Source: Ashinkailepas kermadecensis
Taxonomy: Eukaryota > Arthropoda > Thecostraca > Neolepadidae
Direction: 5' to 3'
Length of the DNA: 64,000 nt
Assembly: GCA_034440615.1 (NCBI GenBank)
Contig: JAOTOM010001580.1
Span: 1-64,000, forward strand
Part shown: positions 32,520 to 44,929 of the stretch, piece by piece
How positions within the stretch are numbered: the first letter of the stretch is position 1
How the letters are laid out: every line of letters begins with the position of its first letter
Program-made: the position numbers and the translations under genes
Notes under the pieces: model-generated
What the model was told of the DNA's origin: nothing
The model's input: only the letters and a program-made list of their open reading frames with translations
Database searches by the model: none

Positions 32520-34470
32520 TATTTTATGGTGAAGAAAACGAGTCTTTGGACCTGTTCCGTATTTCTTCGTCTACGGAAGTGTCGTAAGGCTCCAATCCAT
32601 TTTTGTTAGAGGCCCAACGCATTTTCGAAACCCCTGCTCGTTTTAGGGTTTTGTTGCTTTTTTGTGCACCGATGATTTTTCTTAGTTGTCAGGGCGCTTT
32701 CAATGATCTCGATGTGTTTACTTAGTGCCCGGTATTTTTGTTCGTTTTGGGACCATGTTGCTTTTTGCGGCCCCAGCCTCTGTTCACGCCCTTGTGCGGT
32801 CGCATGGCCCCTGTGCGCCTTGAGAGCTTCCGGTGTTTTTGTAGTGTTTAAAAAAAAAGAGTTTCCGGTATTTAGGGCTGCAACGCATGTTTTAGGGACC
32901 TGTCGCTTTTTGCGAGACTGCGCTTTAGAGGGCCAGTTGCATTTTCGGTCCCCGTTGTGCTCTTAGGGTCCCGCTGTGTATATTTGGGGCTTCTGACGGA
33001 CATTTGTGGGGCCCCAGTACGATTTTTGGGGCTTCGGTACGATATTTCTGTGTCCTAGCGCGACTTATCGCGCCCAGGCGCGTGGTTCCAGGGACCCAAC
33101 GCCAGTTATCTGGGTTCAACGTGATTTTTGTGGATCTCATCTGAATTTTATTTCAATTCCGAACCCGTCCTGATTTTTCGAGTCCCTGGCGCCATGTTTT
33201 TGTATCTCACCTCGATTTTATTCGAGCTCCGGTATGTTTTTCCATGCCGTACGCGATTTGTGAAGGCATCTGATGATATGTTCGGTGCTCCAGAACCATT
33301 TTCGTGACCCGGACTTTTTTTTGGAATCCATCCTTATTTTGGATGGTTCTGGCTTTATTTTTCGGATACCGATGCGACTTTGGGGGGTTCACGGTGCTTA
33401 TGTGGGGCCCAAGACGCGAATTGTTGGCAGACCCGACGTGAATTTTTGATACCCAGACCAAATTTTTGGTACTACCGATGGGAATTGTGGGTCCGAGCGC
33501 GATATTTGGTGGGACCGGTTCGAGTTTGCGGGGCGCGATGTACTTAGCTGTGGCCCCAACGCGATCTTGGCGGTTCCTGTTGCAGATTTTCAGGCCTCGG
33601 AGCGAGTTTTCTGGGGCCCGTCGTATTTACTTGGAACCCCTACGCGAATTCTGGTGGACCAACGCGAATTTGTGTGGCCCCAGCGCGACTTTTGGGGGCC
33701 TCCGCTCGATTCTTGGGAGCATATCCCTCTTAGGAGGGAGGGGGCATTTGCCCCTTTGATATGCAACTGCGGCCACCGAAGGAATTTTTTCTTTCAGCCG
33801 ATGGCACCTTTCGGAGTATAAAAGCCCTCCTGGTAATTTTGCCGGACCTGTTCTTAATTTTCCGGTGCTGGGGTCAATTCGATCGAGTCTCGGTGTGAAC
33901 TTTTCGACATCGAGTTCTATTTTATTTTAAAGTTCCTGATGTGATATTTTTGGGTCCCAGTACGATTCTTCGGTCTCCAAGTGCGATTTTTTGTCGGTGC
34001 CCTGACACGTTTTTTCCAGTGCCCAACGGGTTTTGGGGGGACTTTGACCCGATTTTTTGGGGCGCAGAGTGACATTCCGGTTGATAATTGATTTTTGGGG
34101 CAGCTGCAACCTTTGGGGTCCAGACGCGACCTTTTTGGTCCCCAGTGAGATTTTCAAGGGCTGCGACGCGACTTTTTGTAGTCCAATGTAATATTTTGTG
34201 TCCCGACGTCATTTGCTTGGATCCCTAGCGCGAGTTTTAGCAACCTGGACACTTTGTGGGGATCCAATACGTCTTGGATGCTTTTGGTGTCATTGTTGGG
34301 GCCCCAGAGTGATTATCCATGTTCAGATTGTTTTTCGCTGCCCCGACTTCATTTGTGTCCCAATGATACTGTTGGGGAACGGTACGACCTATCGTGCCCC
34401 TAGCGTGATTTTCATGGTCCGGACGTGACTTTTTGGTACCCCTAGGCTCAGCATGATTTTCAGGGGCACC
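32520..34470 (+). repeat. Right arm of copy A, degenerate ~30-bp repeats
   Basis: Units of the form GCGCGATTTTTGGGGCCCC repeat with heavy divergence. They match 55450-57450 of copy B in order and are complementary to 52600-53930 and 27060-28250. Confidence 0.8.
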
Positions 34471-35489
34471 GGCCGGATCTTTTCGGGCCCATATCGTTAT
34501 TTTCAAGTTCCCCGGCACGACTCGTACCATTTCAGGGGCTTTTTGCAAATTATAGGCCTCCTCTCGCGTCTTAGGTGTCTCGTCTCATTTCCTGGAGCCT
34601 CTTTACCGGTTTTGGATGTCTCCTCGTGCGTCCTACCCTCCTCCATATTCAATGGTCCTCCTCTCCCGCTTTGGAGGGCCTCCTCCCACATCCTGGGGCC
34701 CCTTTAGCATGGTATGGGGCTTCCTGTCATGTTTCAGGGGCATCCTCTGCCAAATTAGGGGCCTCCTGCTACGCCTCGTGGGCCTCCTCCTTTGTCCTCG
34801 CAAAGCTTGAGGGGTCTTGGGGGATCTTCAATTTTGGAAACCTCGCCTCCTTCCATACCTGCTACCTATCCCACTCCCATCTTCTCTCATTTCCTGGGAA
34901 TTCCTTCCGGTCGTCGGGGCCTAATTTGGCCCTGGAGACCTCCTATTCCGTCTTGAGGGACTCCTCTCGAGTCCGGCAGGGACATCCTGTCCTCTTCTAG
35001 AGGCTTTCTTTTTCAAATCAGGGGCCTCCTCTCACGTCTTGGGGGCCTCCTGTTCTGCGTTTTCATTCTATCTTTGAGCATTTTAAGGGTGGCCCCTTAT
35101 CTCCTGGTGGACTCCTCTTCTCTCTCAGGTGCCTCCTCTTCCAAATTACAAGCAACCTTTCCTATCTCAATTACCTTGTCATTTCCTGGGGACCTTCTTA
35201 CCCGTCTTGAAGCCTTCTTTCTCGCCTGGGAGCCATCCTTCTTATCTAATGGCCCTTCTCTCCTATTTTAGGGGCTTCCTCGTTCATCATAGGGTCTCAT
35301 TTCCAATCTTATATCGTCCTCTTCCGAATTAGGTGCTTCCTGCCACTTTTCTGGATCATCCTTTTCTATCTTGGTGGAACCTTGCCCGTTTTGGGGACTG
35401 CTTTTGGGTCTCCGAAACCTCATTTCATATCTACTGGCTTTCTCTTCCGCCTTAGGGCCTCCTCTCATTTCCTGAGGTCTCCCTTCCCG

Positions 35490-36610
35490 TATTGGGGCCT
35501 CCTTTGCAATCATGGGGCCTCCTTTACAATCCTGAGGGCCTCCTTTGCAATCCTGGGGGCCTCCTGTGTAATCCTGGGGGCCTCCTTTGCAATCCTGGGG
35601 GCCTACTTTGCAATCCTGGGGGCCTACCTTGCAATCATGGGGACCTCATTTGCAATCATGGGGCCTCCTTTGTAATCACGGGGGCCTCCCTTGCAATCAT
35701 AGAGGCCTCCTTTGCAATCCAGGGGTCTCCTTTGCGATCCTGGGGGCCCCATTGCAATCCTGGGGGCCTCCTTTGCAATCATGATGGCCTCCTTTGCAAT
35801 CCTGGAGTCCTTTGCAATCCTGGGGGCCTCCTTTGCAATCCTGGGGCATCCTTTGCAATCATGGGGCCTCCTTTACAACCCTGGGGGCCTCCTTTGCAAT
35901 CCTGAAGGCCTCCTTTGCAATCATGGGGGCCTCCTTTGTAATCACGGGGCCTCCTTTGCAATCCTAGGGGCCTCTTTAGCAATCATGAGGGCCTCCTTTG
36001 CAATCCTGGAGTCCTTTGCAATCCTGGGGGCCTCCTTTGTAATCCTGGGGGCCTCCTTTGCAATCCTGGGGGCCTCCTTTGCAATCATGGGGGCCTCCTT
36101 TGCAATCCTGGGGGCCTCCTTTGCAATCCTGAGGGCCTCCTTTGCAATCCTGGAGTCCTTTGCAATCCTGGGGCCTCCTTTGTAATCCTAGGGGCCTCCT
36201 TTGCAATCCTGTGGGCCTACTTTGCAATCCTGAGGGCCTCCTTTGCAATCTTGCGGGCCTCCTTTGCAATCCTGGGGGCCTCCTTTGCAATCATGGGGGC
36301 CTCCTTTGTAATAACGGGGCCTCTTTTGCAATCCTAGGGGCCTCCTTAGCAATCCTGAGGCCCTCCTTTGCAATCCTGGAGTCCTTTGCTATACTGGGGG
36401 CCTCCTTTGTAATCCTAGGGGCCTCCTTTGCAATCCTGGGGACCTCCTTTGCAATCCTGAGGGCCTCGTTTGCAATCTTGTGGGCCTCCTTTGCAATCAT
36501 GGGGGCCTCCTTTGCAATCCTGGGGGCCTCCTTCGTAATCCTGGAGGCATCCTTTGCAATCCTGGGGAGCCTCCTTTGCATTCCTGGGGGCCTCCGTGCC
36601 AATTGTTGGC
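35490..36610 (+). repeat. 21-bp satellite, about 50 units
   Basis: The unit CCTTTGCAATCCTGGGGGCCT (variants CATGG, GTAATC, a 12-bp short unit GGAGTCCTTTGCAATCC) repeats in register. Since 21 is a multiple of three, several frames stay open on both strands and give heptapeptide repeats (LLCNPGG; RIAKEAP). There is no sign that any is translated. Confidence 0.95.
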
Positions 36611-36853
36611 ACTCTCTTGATTTCTGGGGCCTCCTATCTTCTCCTAGGTGACTCCTTCAAATTAGTGGCCTCCTCTCACGTCTTGGAGGCCTCCTCTCGT
36701 GTCTCGTCGGCCTCCTTGCTCACTTTTTTCCCCTGTGCATTTCCGGATAGGGGCCTCCTCAAATTTCAGGGGGGGGGGGGGGGGGCGCCCCCCCCCCCCG
36801 TGTCACGGCAGGGGGGCGAATGCCCTCTCTGCCCCCCGGTGGCGACGCCCTTG

Positions 36854-37900
36854 CCTGGAGGGCCTCTGAAAATTACGCGCATTGGAGAGGGTGGGGGGGG
36901 CGGATTCCGCGCGCCCCGTAAGATATCGGCTCCTATTATAGCTAGAGTAACGAAATTTTCAGAGTAGATGGGAGTGGTGGTGAACTCTATTGTGTACAAA
37001 TTTCATGACCTTAGGTCAATATCTTCAAGGTCAAATGAGGTCGCATATATCGTATTTGGCTTGTTTTGAGTTGCTTGGCTTAACATAGTTATGGATCGCT
37101 GCGATTGTGTTTAAGTGCTCCAATATGGGCATCAATGATGTTTTGGACATAGCTAATGATGCAGTACAGATGACAGATTCGGAATTTGACCTCAGGTCAC
37201 CTATATATCAGCACTTTATCAGGTCAGGTACCGGTCCCAGTTACCGGAACCGTAGAACGTGTAGGCCCGGCGCAATCGGCTTCACGAAGAAAGAGCTGAA
37301 GTACATGAATCAAGGATGGAAACGCTTAGGTTCACAATGACAAATACAGAAGTTTTCAGTAGGGAGCAACATGAAAAATGACATGAATCGCATGACTGTA
37401 ATTTGTGTTTATGACGACCTTCCAGCTGAACAAGTTTGGTTCCATTGACCTGTCATGAACTTGACCTGAGTTGACCTCAGTGACCTAGCATGATCTTGGT
37501 TGGTTGGTTATTGGAGTTTAGGGGCGCATCGACTGCTTCGGTCTTGCAGCGCCCATAGATGCGCCCATAGCGCCCATAGCATGATCTTGAAACAACATGG
37601 CATAACAATATACATAAAACAAGTCGCTAGTATTGCCAAGAACATTTCCCTTTTGCTGATATACGGGAAGCGCATCAGCGCCGACTTTTGTGGTCTGACG
37701 CTACGAAATGTTTTGAATTTGACGGCCCCTAATTATAAAAAAATGGTCCATTTTCGTTTTTCTTATGTCAAGCAACGTGGCGAACATTTCTAAGCAGGTA
37801 CACACAAATGGCGTATATCGACCAGTAAAATCTGGAGCTATGGACGAAAAATCGGAGGGGTGGTCGGATTTCCCCCCCCCCCCACTCTCTAGTGCGCGTG
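36854..37900 (-). mobile_element. TIR element with AGGTCA half-sites, copy 2
   Basis: Inverted relative to copy 1 (9821-10737): CCTGGAGGGCCTCTGAAAAT at the left, ending CTAGTGCGCGT at about 37899. Conserved blocks include GGCTTCACGAAG, GCATCAATGATGTTTTGGAC and the TGACCT cluster. It abuts the end of foldback copy A. Confidence 0.75.
37499..37576 (-). mobile_element. Short SINE (tail type) with 13-bp TSD
   Basis: TAGCATGATCTTG flanks the insert at 37486-37498 and 37577-37589. On the minus strand the insert reads GCGCTGCAAGACCGAAGCAG, then CTCCAATAACCAACCAAC. The related element at 10131-10145 has the uninterrupted site (CAAGGTCATGTTAGGTCA). Confidence 0.85.
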
Positions 37901-38801
37901 TTAATGATATGTACATTCCCTGCTTGTGTCTCAGTCATCAAAACTGTCCCCTCCCGTCGAGAAGACGCCCCAGAAGAGTTAGTGCTCCAACTGAAACTGG
38001 AATAACACGAGCATTAGTAATTCATATTTACTAAGATTTGGTACGTCAGGGCTACTTTTCGCTTTTAACCAGCTCATGCACCTGTGGGTTGTGACGGCAC
38101 GGGAGAGGGTATGTCACCCCTAAGCTGTGTGCCAGCGGTAGCTCCATAACGGTTCGCCGCATGAACGTGATATTTGGTCCCACTGCCCAGACTTGCTTGC
38201 CGATTCCAGGACAAACAATCAAAATCCCAAAAACTCGAAGGACAAAAAGTCGGATGGAGAATGTACGGGTTTAACGGGTTAAAAGTCGGATGAATAAGTC
38301 AGTGATAAAAGTCGAAACTTTAAACAGTAACTTCCTACGGACATACAGAATATGCATATACATACAGTATATGCAGGTCATCAATCAGACGCCTAAGAAT
38401 GACTGACCATCCGTACAGCTTCACGTACCGCGACAAACAAAGTACAATATTAAAAATATGATCAGCTTTAGATCTGCAAGCTATCGGGTTATTCAGTGAG
38501 AAAAAATGGAAGACCTCGATTTTGTGCTACGCGGCAGCACTACCGAGAGGGTTCACTACCTCGAAATTGTCATAAAAGATGGAAATGCAGAGGACATCTT
38601 GTTCTCTTGGCTGGTGGGTACTACCATCAAACACGTCGGTTTACAGGCACCTGTTGTCGATGGCGCTCTCACTAAATATGTGATTTTTCAGTTGAGGAAG
38701 CTTTGCAATTTCCTATTGAATAACTGACACATACTGGACTTGGATACTCAGCTCCACCGATAGGAACCGTTCCTGGTTCGACAAATGGAACTCATATTCA
38801 A

Positions 38802-39401
38802 CTAACTGTTTGAATTGAGGATACTCTGAAACTTATTCAAAGCTCCAATGGTCACAATTGACTTGACATCGCAACTTGTTTGCTCAGATGGAATGACATT
38901 CAAAGTTCTAAATTCGTGAATAGCTCTAACAACAATGTTTCCCACCTGACTCGCAACATCCGTATGAACAGATTCTGGTAAGTAATGATCACGCAGCAAA
39001 TTCAGAAACGATGCAACTTTGTACCGACGAGGACGGTCGGTATAAAGCAACTTATATTGATTCCCAACAACGTTTCCCTGATAATCTATAGCATGCAGGG
39101 CTCCATAATCACTTTGTAGCTGATCAGTTTTCGTAGTTACGGGTTCAACTTTATAATTATGCTGAGTACTCCCTTGATCATCTACAGCATTCAGATCTGC
39201 ATTATTAATTCTTGGCAGACCAACTTCATTTTTGCCATCATGCATAGATATAACATGACGACGTCAAGCCTGCATATTGGTGTACTTCTTCTTACACAAT
39301 GGACAGATAAGCCGAAAATATGGGCCTTCTTTATGGCACTTTACATGTTCCAGGAAAATCAAATGTTCTGGATTTTTGAATGGATAATTAGGGCAGGACA
39401 T
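38802..39401 (-). pseudogene. C2H2 zinc-finger protein fragment with internal stop
   Basis: Minus-strand reading from MSCPNYPFKNPEHLIFLEHV gives a degenerate first finger (second Cys replaced), then a proper C2H2 finger CPLCKKKYTNMQA-stop-RRHVISMH (CX2CX12HX4H) whose middle codon is TGA (39264-39266). After the stop the frame is open for 147 codons to 38802, including LRDHYLPESVHTDVASQVGN, a block like that in multi-copy arthropod proteins with N-terminal C2H2 fingers (from memory, not searched). A TTTCTTGCAG at about 39425-39434 could be the exon acceptor. Lying between TIR arms, it looks like a transduplicated host or repeat-family gene piece. Confidence 0.6.
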
Positions 39402-39639
39402 AAAACAAATTGTTTGGGATCCTGCAAGAAATGTGTACACATCAAACTATTGATGCATAACACATGCAGAAACATCTGCATGATGCGTCATGATACTGTA
39501 TGTATATGCATATTCTGTATGTCCGTGGAACGTTACTGATTATCTGTGGTAACAATTTGGCTGTTCACTCGTTGGGAGGATTTCTTGAAAATCTTTCCAC
39601 ATCTAAAAGTCAAATGTAGATGGTGTCTAGCTTTGATAA

Positions 39640-39865
39640 TTGGCAAGATAGGTTCATTTTGACTTTTCGTCCATTCGACTTTTGGTCCAATCGACTTATC
39701 GCTTTGACTTTTAGCCTGTTTGACTTTTTCCATTTGACCTTTCTCCCTTCAACTTTTCTCCTTCGACTTCTTGTTATTTCGACTTTTTGGCTGTTCGACT
39801 TTTATCACTTTGACTTATTTATCCCATTTTTATCCCGTTAAACTATTCTCCATCCGACATTTTGT
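39640..39865. repeat. AAAAGTCGAA repeats in the right TIR
   Basis: At least ten cores (TTCGACTTTTGG, TTGACTTTTAGC, TTCGACTTCTTG and similar) at 13-20-bp spacing. The left arm has only three or four, so the arms are unequal by repeat expansion. Confidence 0.75.
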
Positions 39866-39972
39866 CCTTCAACTTTTTGGGGCTTTGATTGTTTGTCCTG
39901 GAATCGGCAAGCAAGTCCGGGCAGTGGGACCAAATATCACGTGCATGCGGCGAACCTTTATAGAGCTATATG

Positions 39973-40381
39973 CTTGAAGATCCGTATTTGTACAGTTTCC
40001 ACTGTGCATTACATATTAGCAGGGTGGAGTGTAAAAAAATGCAACTTAGAAAATGAAATCTGACAAGCATGTTTTTGTGCACCGACATGCTTGAAGCTAG
40101 GAAAAGGTGTTTTTTTTAGCATGCTTAAATGTGCTATCACAGACTGGATCTTTTCAAGCCCATGTTTGCAGGACCAATTTCGCCATGCTGGACAACATTA
40201 TCACAATGAGATCCTTATCACCACGACTAATCTAGAGCTGCGAAAACAAAACATCATTTTATCTTCAATGTGGGGCTTCCTGTGGTGACCTGCCGATAAA
40301 TCAGGATAGCCAACATGAAAACTACTCAGGAGGAAAACAGGAAGTGGAAAATATGAACATGAAATCAATAAATACATCCAT
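39973..40381. other. Unassigned sequence
   Basis: No gene, domain or repeat recognised before the TA microsatellite. Confidence 0.4.
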
Positions 40382-40382
40382 A

Positions 40383-40457
<75 letters not shown>

Positions 40458-40477
40458 TACATATATATTATATATAC

Positions 40478-40517
<40 letters not shown>

Positions 40518-40518
40518 C

Positions 40519-40557
<39 letters not shown>
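40382..40557. repeat. (TA)n microsatellite
   Basis: About 175 bp of TA with interspersed TACATA and TATTATA, including an internal repeat of ATTATATATACATTTATATA. A second small (AT)n lies at 40738-40754. Confidence 0.97.
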
Positions 40558-40558
<1 letters not shown>

Positions 40559-40559
40559 A

Positions 40560-43500
40560 ATGCATATATAAATATGTGTGGCTAAGTTTTAAGATTATTG
40601 ATGCAGCAGCCCAATGCATTGTGGTAATGAGTGCTGGACATTTGGTTGGCCACGCCCAGTAGCACAGCCAGGATTATCTTCAGGGCTGGCCTGACAAAAA
40701 AAAACGTGGAGACTGCCTTCGACAGGCTTCGCATGCAAATATATATATATATATTTTTTTCTATCGTGCAAATTTCAAACTTCTTCTTTGATCTAGTGTA
40801 TTTTTGTGAAGGGGTGGAGGCAGACCCCCAGGCCCTAGCTGTGCCACTGGTGGGGCCCACCCCATAGGGTCCCAGGTTAAGAGAGCAAGAAGTTGGTGGG
40901 GCCAAGGCAAAGATGCCACACCAATGTTCCTCAGATGCAGCATGGGGTGTATGGGCATTGACTGAAGAGTTAAATATTAAAAAAAAAACACCATTTGCCA
41001 CATCAATTTTAACGAGTACAATATACAACGCTTAGTTTGGAGATTAGAGGGGGTATAAAAGGACTCCGAGATGGGGTGCGAGGATCTAGCCGGACAGCGT
41101 GGATTAAGATACTCGCTTGCGCTGATGGGTGTGCTGAACCGAATTCCAAATCAACTCCTGACTTCCGAACTGGGCTCTGTGTTGGGGAATTATGACGGGA
41201 GAGCTAGTCCATTAATGGACAAGGGGCCAACAAGGTGAACCAAACTCCCCCCCAGTGATGTGCAATGATCAATACCAAAGGCTGTCTTCCCGCCCTCCAT
41301 CAGGTACGGATACACGATTTTCCCCCGAAAACATCCAGTCAGGGACATGCGCAGTCGCGTTCCACGGATAAAATAGTGCCCCTCCAGATGAATGCCCGTG
41401 GTGAATTTACTGGATCCGCCCCTGCCCCCACTAGGAAATTTATACTGGGGTGCCTGTTCCAAGTACATATCAAGCAACCATGCTGACTATTCGGTCAGAA
41501 CAGGTGCACCTTCTTAAAAAAATACAACTTTGGGACGTCTCATGCACTTTCTATATCCGCCCCTGCCAAGCTCATAAACAGCCGCTCGTTAATAAATGTG
41601 CCAAGGCGGTGATTGGCCAAAAATATAAAAATGAACATCATGCCATAAAATATTTACGTAGGATATATACTGGCTTTAATGGTGTTCGGGAAACAACACA
41701 ACTAGTATTCATAATCCCCGCACACCCACATTTTCGTGTTCGGAATGCAACACATCACCACAAAATATTTGTCAGTTCCAAAGTTTATCTTTGTGAGTGG
41801 GTAGAGAATTTCCATCGAAAGAAACCATATACATGTGGATAGCTTGTACATTTTTACATTCTGTAAACACCGTACCTAAAATTACTGGTTCGGCCGTACA
41901 GAAGCGGCGGTAGAACCATTCGATGCATGATGTCCTAAGTGTTCGTTTCTCCCCTTTTACACTACTTAATTGTCCACCCGAAGTGTAATCATCCACTCAT
42001 TGTAGGTATCTATACACCTCCCTACCTATATATCTCTACTCATTAGGGACGGATACAGGGGTACTGGGGGCATGTGCCCCCTCTTGGAAAGTGGTGCCCC
42101 TTCAGACGGGCTCGAGTGCACATCCGTAAATGAAGGCATCTCTGTCAGAGGAATAGCACCTGCCTATCTTCCAAGTTTCTAATTATGCAATGCTTCATTT
42201 CTCTGCAGACAAAATACACACTAAAGTCCACTCTGTAGGTACATACGGCTTTTTTGTTGCTGCTGAACACGACCATATACCATAAAGCGAACGGAAACAA
42301 AGGACTGTTGAATAAAGATGGCGTCGACCGGATCGAGTTGGCGCGCAAATGTGATAAAGATATATCATTTAGGGTTACGAAATAATCGGCCGCGATTTCA
42401 AAGAACATATTTGTATTACTTTTACACAAGTTGTGTTTTATAATCATAATTAGCTCTTTAAGGACGTTTGCCAGGTTTAAGTACGCTAATATTATGGTTG
42501 CAAAAGTAAATACAAGTGGATAAAACAGGATCTGTGTTCAACACTCATTCTAGTTCGGTATTTTTAGGTATGTTTTGTTTCGTTTAGACATATGAACGCA
42601 ACAAAAACAAATATTTGCTGTTTGTGTACCTTTATTCGTTTTTTAAACTCCGTTCAATGCTTAAGAACACTAATGTGCATTTCACACTTTTGAAATGTGC
42701 ATTTCAAAAGTAAATAAATTGTAGATAAAGCCTGCCTAGTGTAAATATTTTCTGTATGTAGGTAGGCGTAGGATTGCCCAAAATGTATGATAAGTAGTTA
42801 AGGTATTCTCGCGGTTCTTCTCAGTTTTGTTTAATATTCGTAGTGACTGTCATCTTTGATAAATTGAAATGGAACAAGCGATCATATTTTAAGTTCTCCC
42901 AAGTCGGTAATCACACTGCTCATTTAGCACTGATCGCATTGTGGAGTTTGTTGTGAAGGTCACATGTTGTTTCCTTTCGTACTGGTGTTAATCCGTTTTT
43001 ATGGATGGAAATTCGAAGTAACGTATATAAACTTTGAAGTAACATATATGAATATATATTAGCCATGCAAACATTAATGAAATTAGGCATAATGCGAAAC
43101 GAAGGGCGAAGAAGTCGTTTTGGAACTGATTCTCCATATTCCGAAGTAGTTTTTCGATTAACCAATTCCTGATTATTTTTGCCCCCGGCTCGGCTGGGCT
43201 CATGGAAAGCTGGAAAAGGAAGAGAAGATTTATGATATTAAGGTTTTTAAAAGATGACAAAATAAAGTGGCCCAAATCCGGGGAGATGTTGGTATTTCGC
43301 GGTACTCTAGGTTGATCGACCAAGGGCTGAACCCGACCCCCCCCCCCCCACCACCACCAACTGATGTTGCAATCCTACACCCATACTTCAGTTACTGAAC
43401 TATAGATGCTATATATACCGGAAAAGGCATCGTATAATTTAGGCACATGGGCGCATATTGGGACCTGCCCCTCCTGGTTTTCCATGGATTTGGGTTGGAT

Positions 43501-43670
43501 ATGGATTGACTGCGATGAATCCAGATTGGATTTGATGAAGGAATGTAAATAAATATCATTCTCTACTACACGGGATCCCTGAACCGCACGACGTTTCTTC
43601 ATTGTGTATTGTCTTATATCCAGCCATGCCGGATCTGTTTCTCCAGCTGTTTGATCAGTGACCACATTTT
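40560..43670. other. Unassigned region with DNA-element ends
   Basis: No gene recognised. ACTGGATCCGCCCCTG (about 41410-41425) and ATATCCGCCCCTGCC (41547-41562) look like CAGGGGCGGAT termini of hAT-like elements in inverse orientation, and ACGGATACAGGGGTACTGGG at 42048 is a weaker one. A 15-C run lies at 43338-43350. Confidence 0.4.
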
Positions 43671-43676
43671 GAGGAA

Positions 43677-44035
43677 GAGCGGCCCGGAGACATTTTCACC
43701 AGCAGGCGGAACCAGCGCCGGTCGTGTTTATCGCACCGCGCTGCGACAGGCGAGGCGATCTCGCACTGCGCGGCTGGCAATCGTCGGTGACGTCACGCGC
43801 GGTGGGCGTGACGCGCAGTCAGCCGGAGCACTTGTGGCCTGCGAGCCACAGCTGCCGGCGCTGGCCGTCCGGTCGGCTGGTCGGCAGGTCGGCGCGTGAA
43901 CCAGCCACAAACGGTAGCTGCGGCGGCCCGCGGGCACAGCGGCCGGCACCCGGTCACCAGCCAGGAAGCCAACGTCAAGGTCAGGAGGGGTGCAGAGGCG
44001 CAGCAGCCGGCGTCTTGGATAAGGGTGAGGAAAGG
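43677..44035 (+). promoter_or_regulatory. CpG-rich island, possible promoter or non-coding first exon
   Basis: A sharp GC-rich block in AT-rich surroundings, with many CpG, a perfect TGACGTCA in GGTGACGTCACGCGCGG (about 43780) and a second GTGACG downstream. It ends with a donor-like GGATAAG|GGTGAG near 44020. On the plus strand about 5.7 kb upstream of the K2P exon it could be that gene's 5' UTR exon. This is inference from composition only; open frames in it are not convincing. Confidence 0.35.
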
Positions 44036-44129
44036 GAGCATCACTTAATAAGTGAATTGTATGGCCATGTCGCGACCAGTCAGCTTGGAAACAGCACAAT
44101 CTCTCAATACGTATTCGGAGCGTGAGCCC

Positions 44130-44929
44130 ATCATTCCGCTCACCGTCCGCATCTCACATTTGTGTCGTGTCTCGCTTGTCATCAACGTATACGCTTCCGG
44201 CAAATGGCTACTATATGCGACTTGCGTATGTTGCATGCATATGTAATATATCGTTAAATGATTTTAAGAGCGAAAGTTCTCTAAAATATTGAACTCGCGG
44301 GCACATACCACCGAACTCTCAAGCAGCGAACCTGTAGAGTCGCTTAAAATATTTAAATAAATAAAAAATGTACTATGTTTTGCAATGTGTTTCCCTCTCA
44401 AATACCATTCAGTATACCCTGCATTTTAATGAGCAACGAGTGAATGGACAGTGAACGAGTGGGCACTTCTTGGCCAATATTAACTGTAATGCATGCTTAT
44501 GCATTCATTCGCCACCTTGATCAAGTTTCCAACACCAAACTAGCTTTGGGTATCTTGAAGTAGAACATCGAACTATCTGTGATTCTGTTAGATGTTAAGT
44601 ATCAGTAATTTTGCAAGCCTGTCCGTTGTTTTTATCAGCATTTTCCATTCCTCTGGAACAAATCTGCGCTAATGGTATCAAGAGTTATTCACAGCAAGCG
44701 CCAGTTAGGTAAGTGTTTTCCAATGCACTTATTGCAATTCTAGCATTGAACCTCCAGAAATTCAGCATAGCTTTGAGTTAATATTTTTCCTTTACTTTCT
44801 AAAGAATTTTGAAACGAATGGTAGTTCCAATGATATCGGTTTCAGATGGAAAATGTTTCATCTAACTGAACGGAAGGAAAAGCCAAAAAGGAGAAAATAT
44901 CATCGCAGAAGCCAAGACAACTAACGTCC
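44130..44929. other. Unassigned sequence
   Basis: AT-rich, no recognisable gene or repeat. Confidence 0.4.

Larger units (their letters stand above)
27060..36853. mobile_element. Giant foldback-like element, copy A
   Basis: The left arm (27060-28280) and the right arm (about 32520-36853) are inverted versions of the same degenerate repeat array (GGGGCCCCAAAATCGCGCT-type versus its complement) and share an inner junction GCATATTTAATCAA / TTGATTAAATATGC with copy B. The right arm ends GGTGGCGACGCCCTTG, one base off the CGACGCCCCTG end of copy B. The left arm lacks about 2.7 kb of its outer part. The centre (28280-31300) has gained unrelated DNA compared with copy B. From about 31305 to 36853 it is colinear with 54050-60079. 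No transposase is recognised. Confidence 0.75.
38140..39972. mobile_element. TIR transposon carrying a captured gene fragment
   Basis: The ends share GGTTCGCCGCATG, then ACGTGATATTTGGTCCCACT and GCTTGCCGATTCCAGGACAA in inverted orientation, for about 200-250 bp (38140-38395 against 39500-39972). The inner part of the right arm has expanded AAAAGTCGAA-type units of 15-20 bp. Between the arms lie a minus-strand zinc-finger pseudogene and a plus-strand frame (38506-38727, MEDLDFVLRGSTTERVHYLE) of unknown nature. No transposase motif recognised and no target-site duplication seen. Confidence 0.75.

Noticed and set aside
35490..36651. Long frames across the 21-bp satellite (up to about 190 codons, both strands) as repeat proteins
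   Set aside because: Unit length divisible by three keeps frames open without selection; the same happens on both strands and in unrelated frames.
40344..40571. 75-codon YIYIYI frame as a membrane peptide
   Set aside because: Translation of the TA microsatellite.
43724..44125. Arg-rich 133-codon frame in the CpG island
   Set aside because: Composition-driven; frames are open on both strands and no domain is visible.
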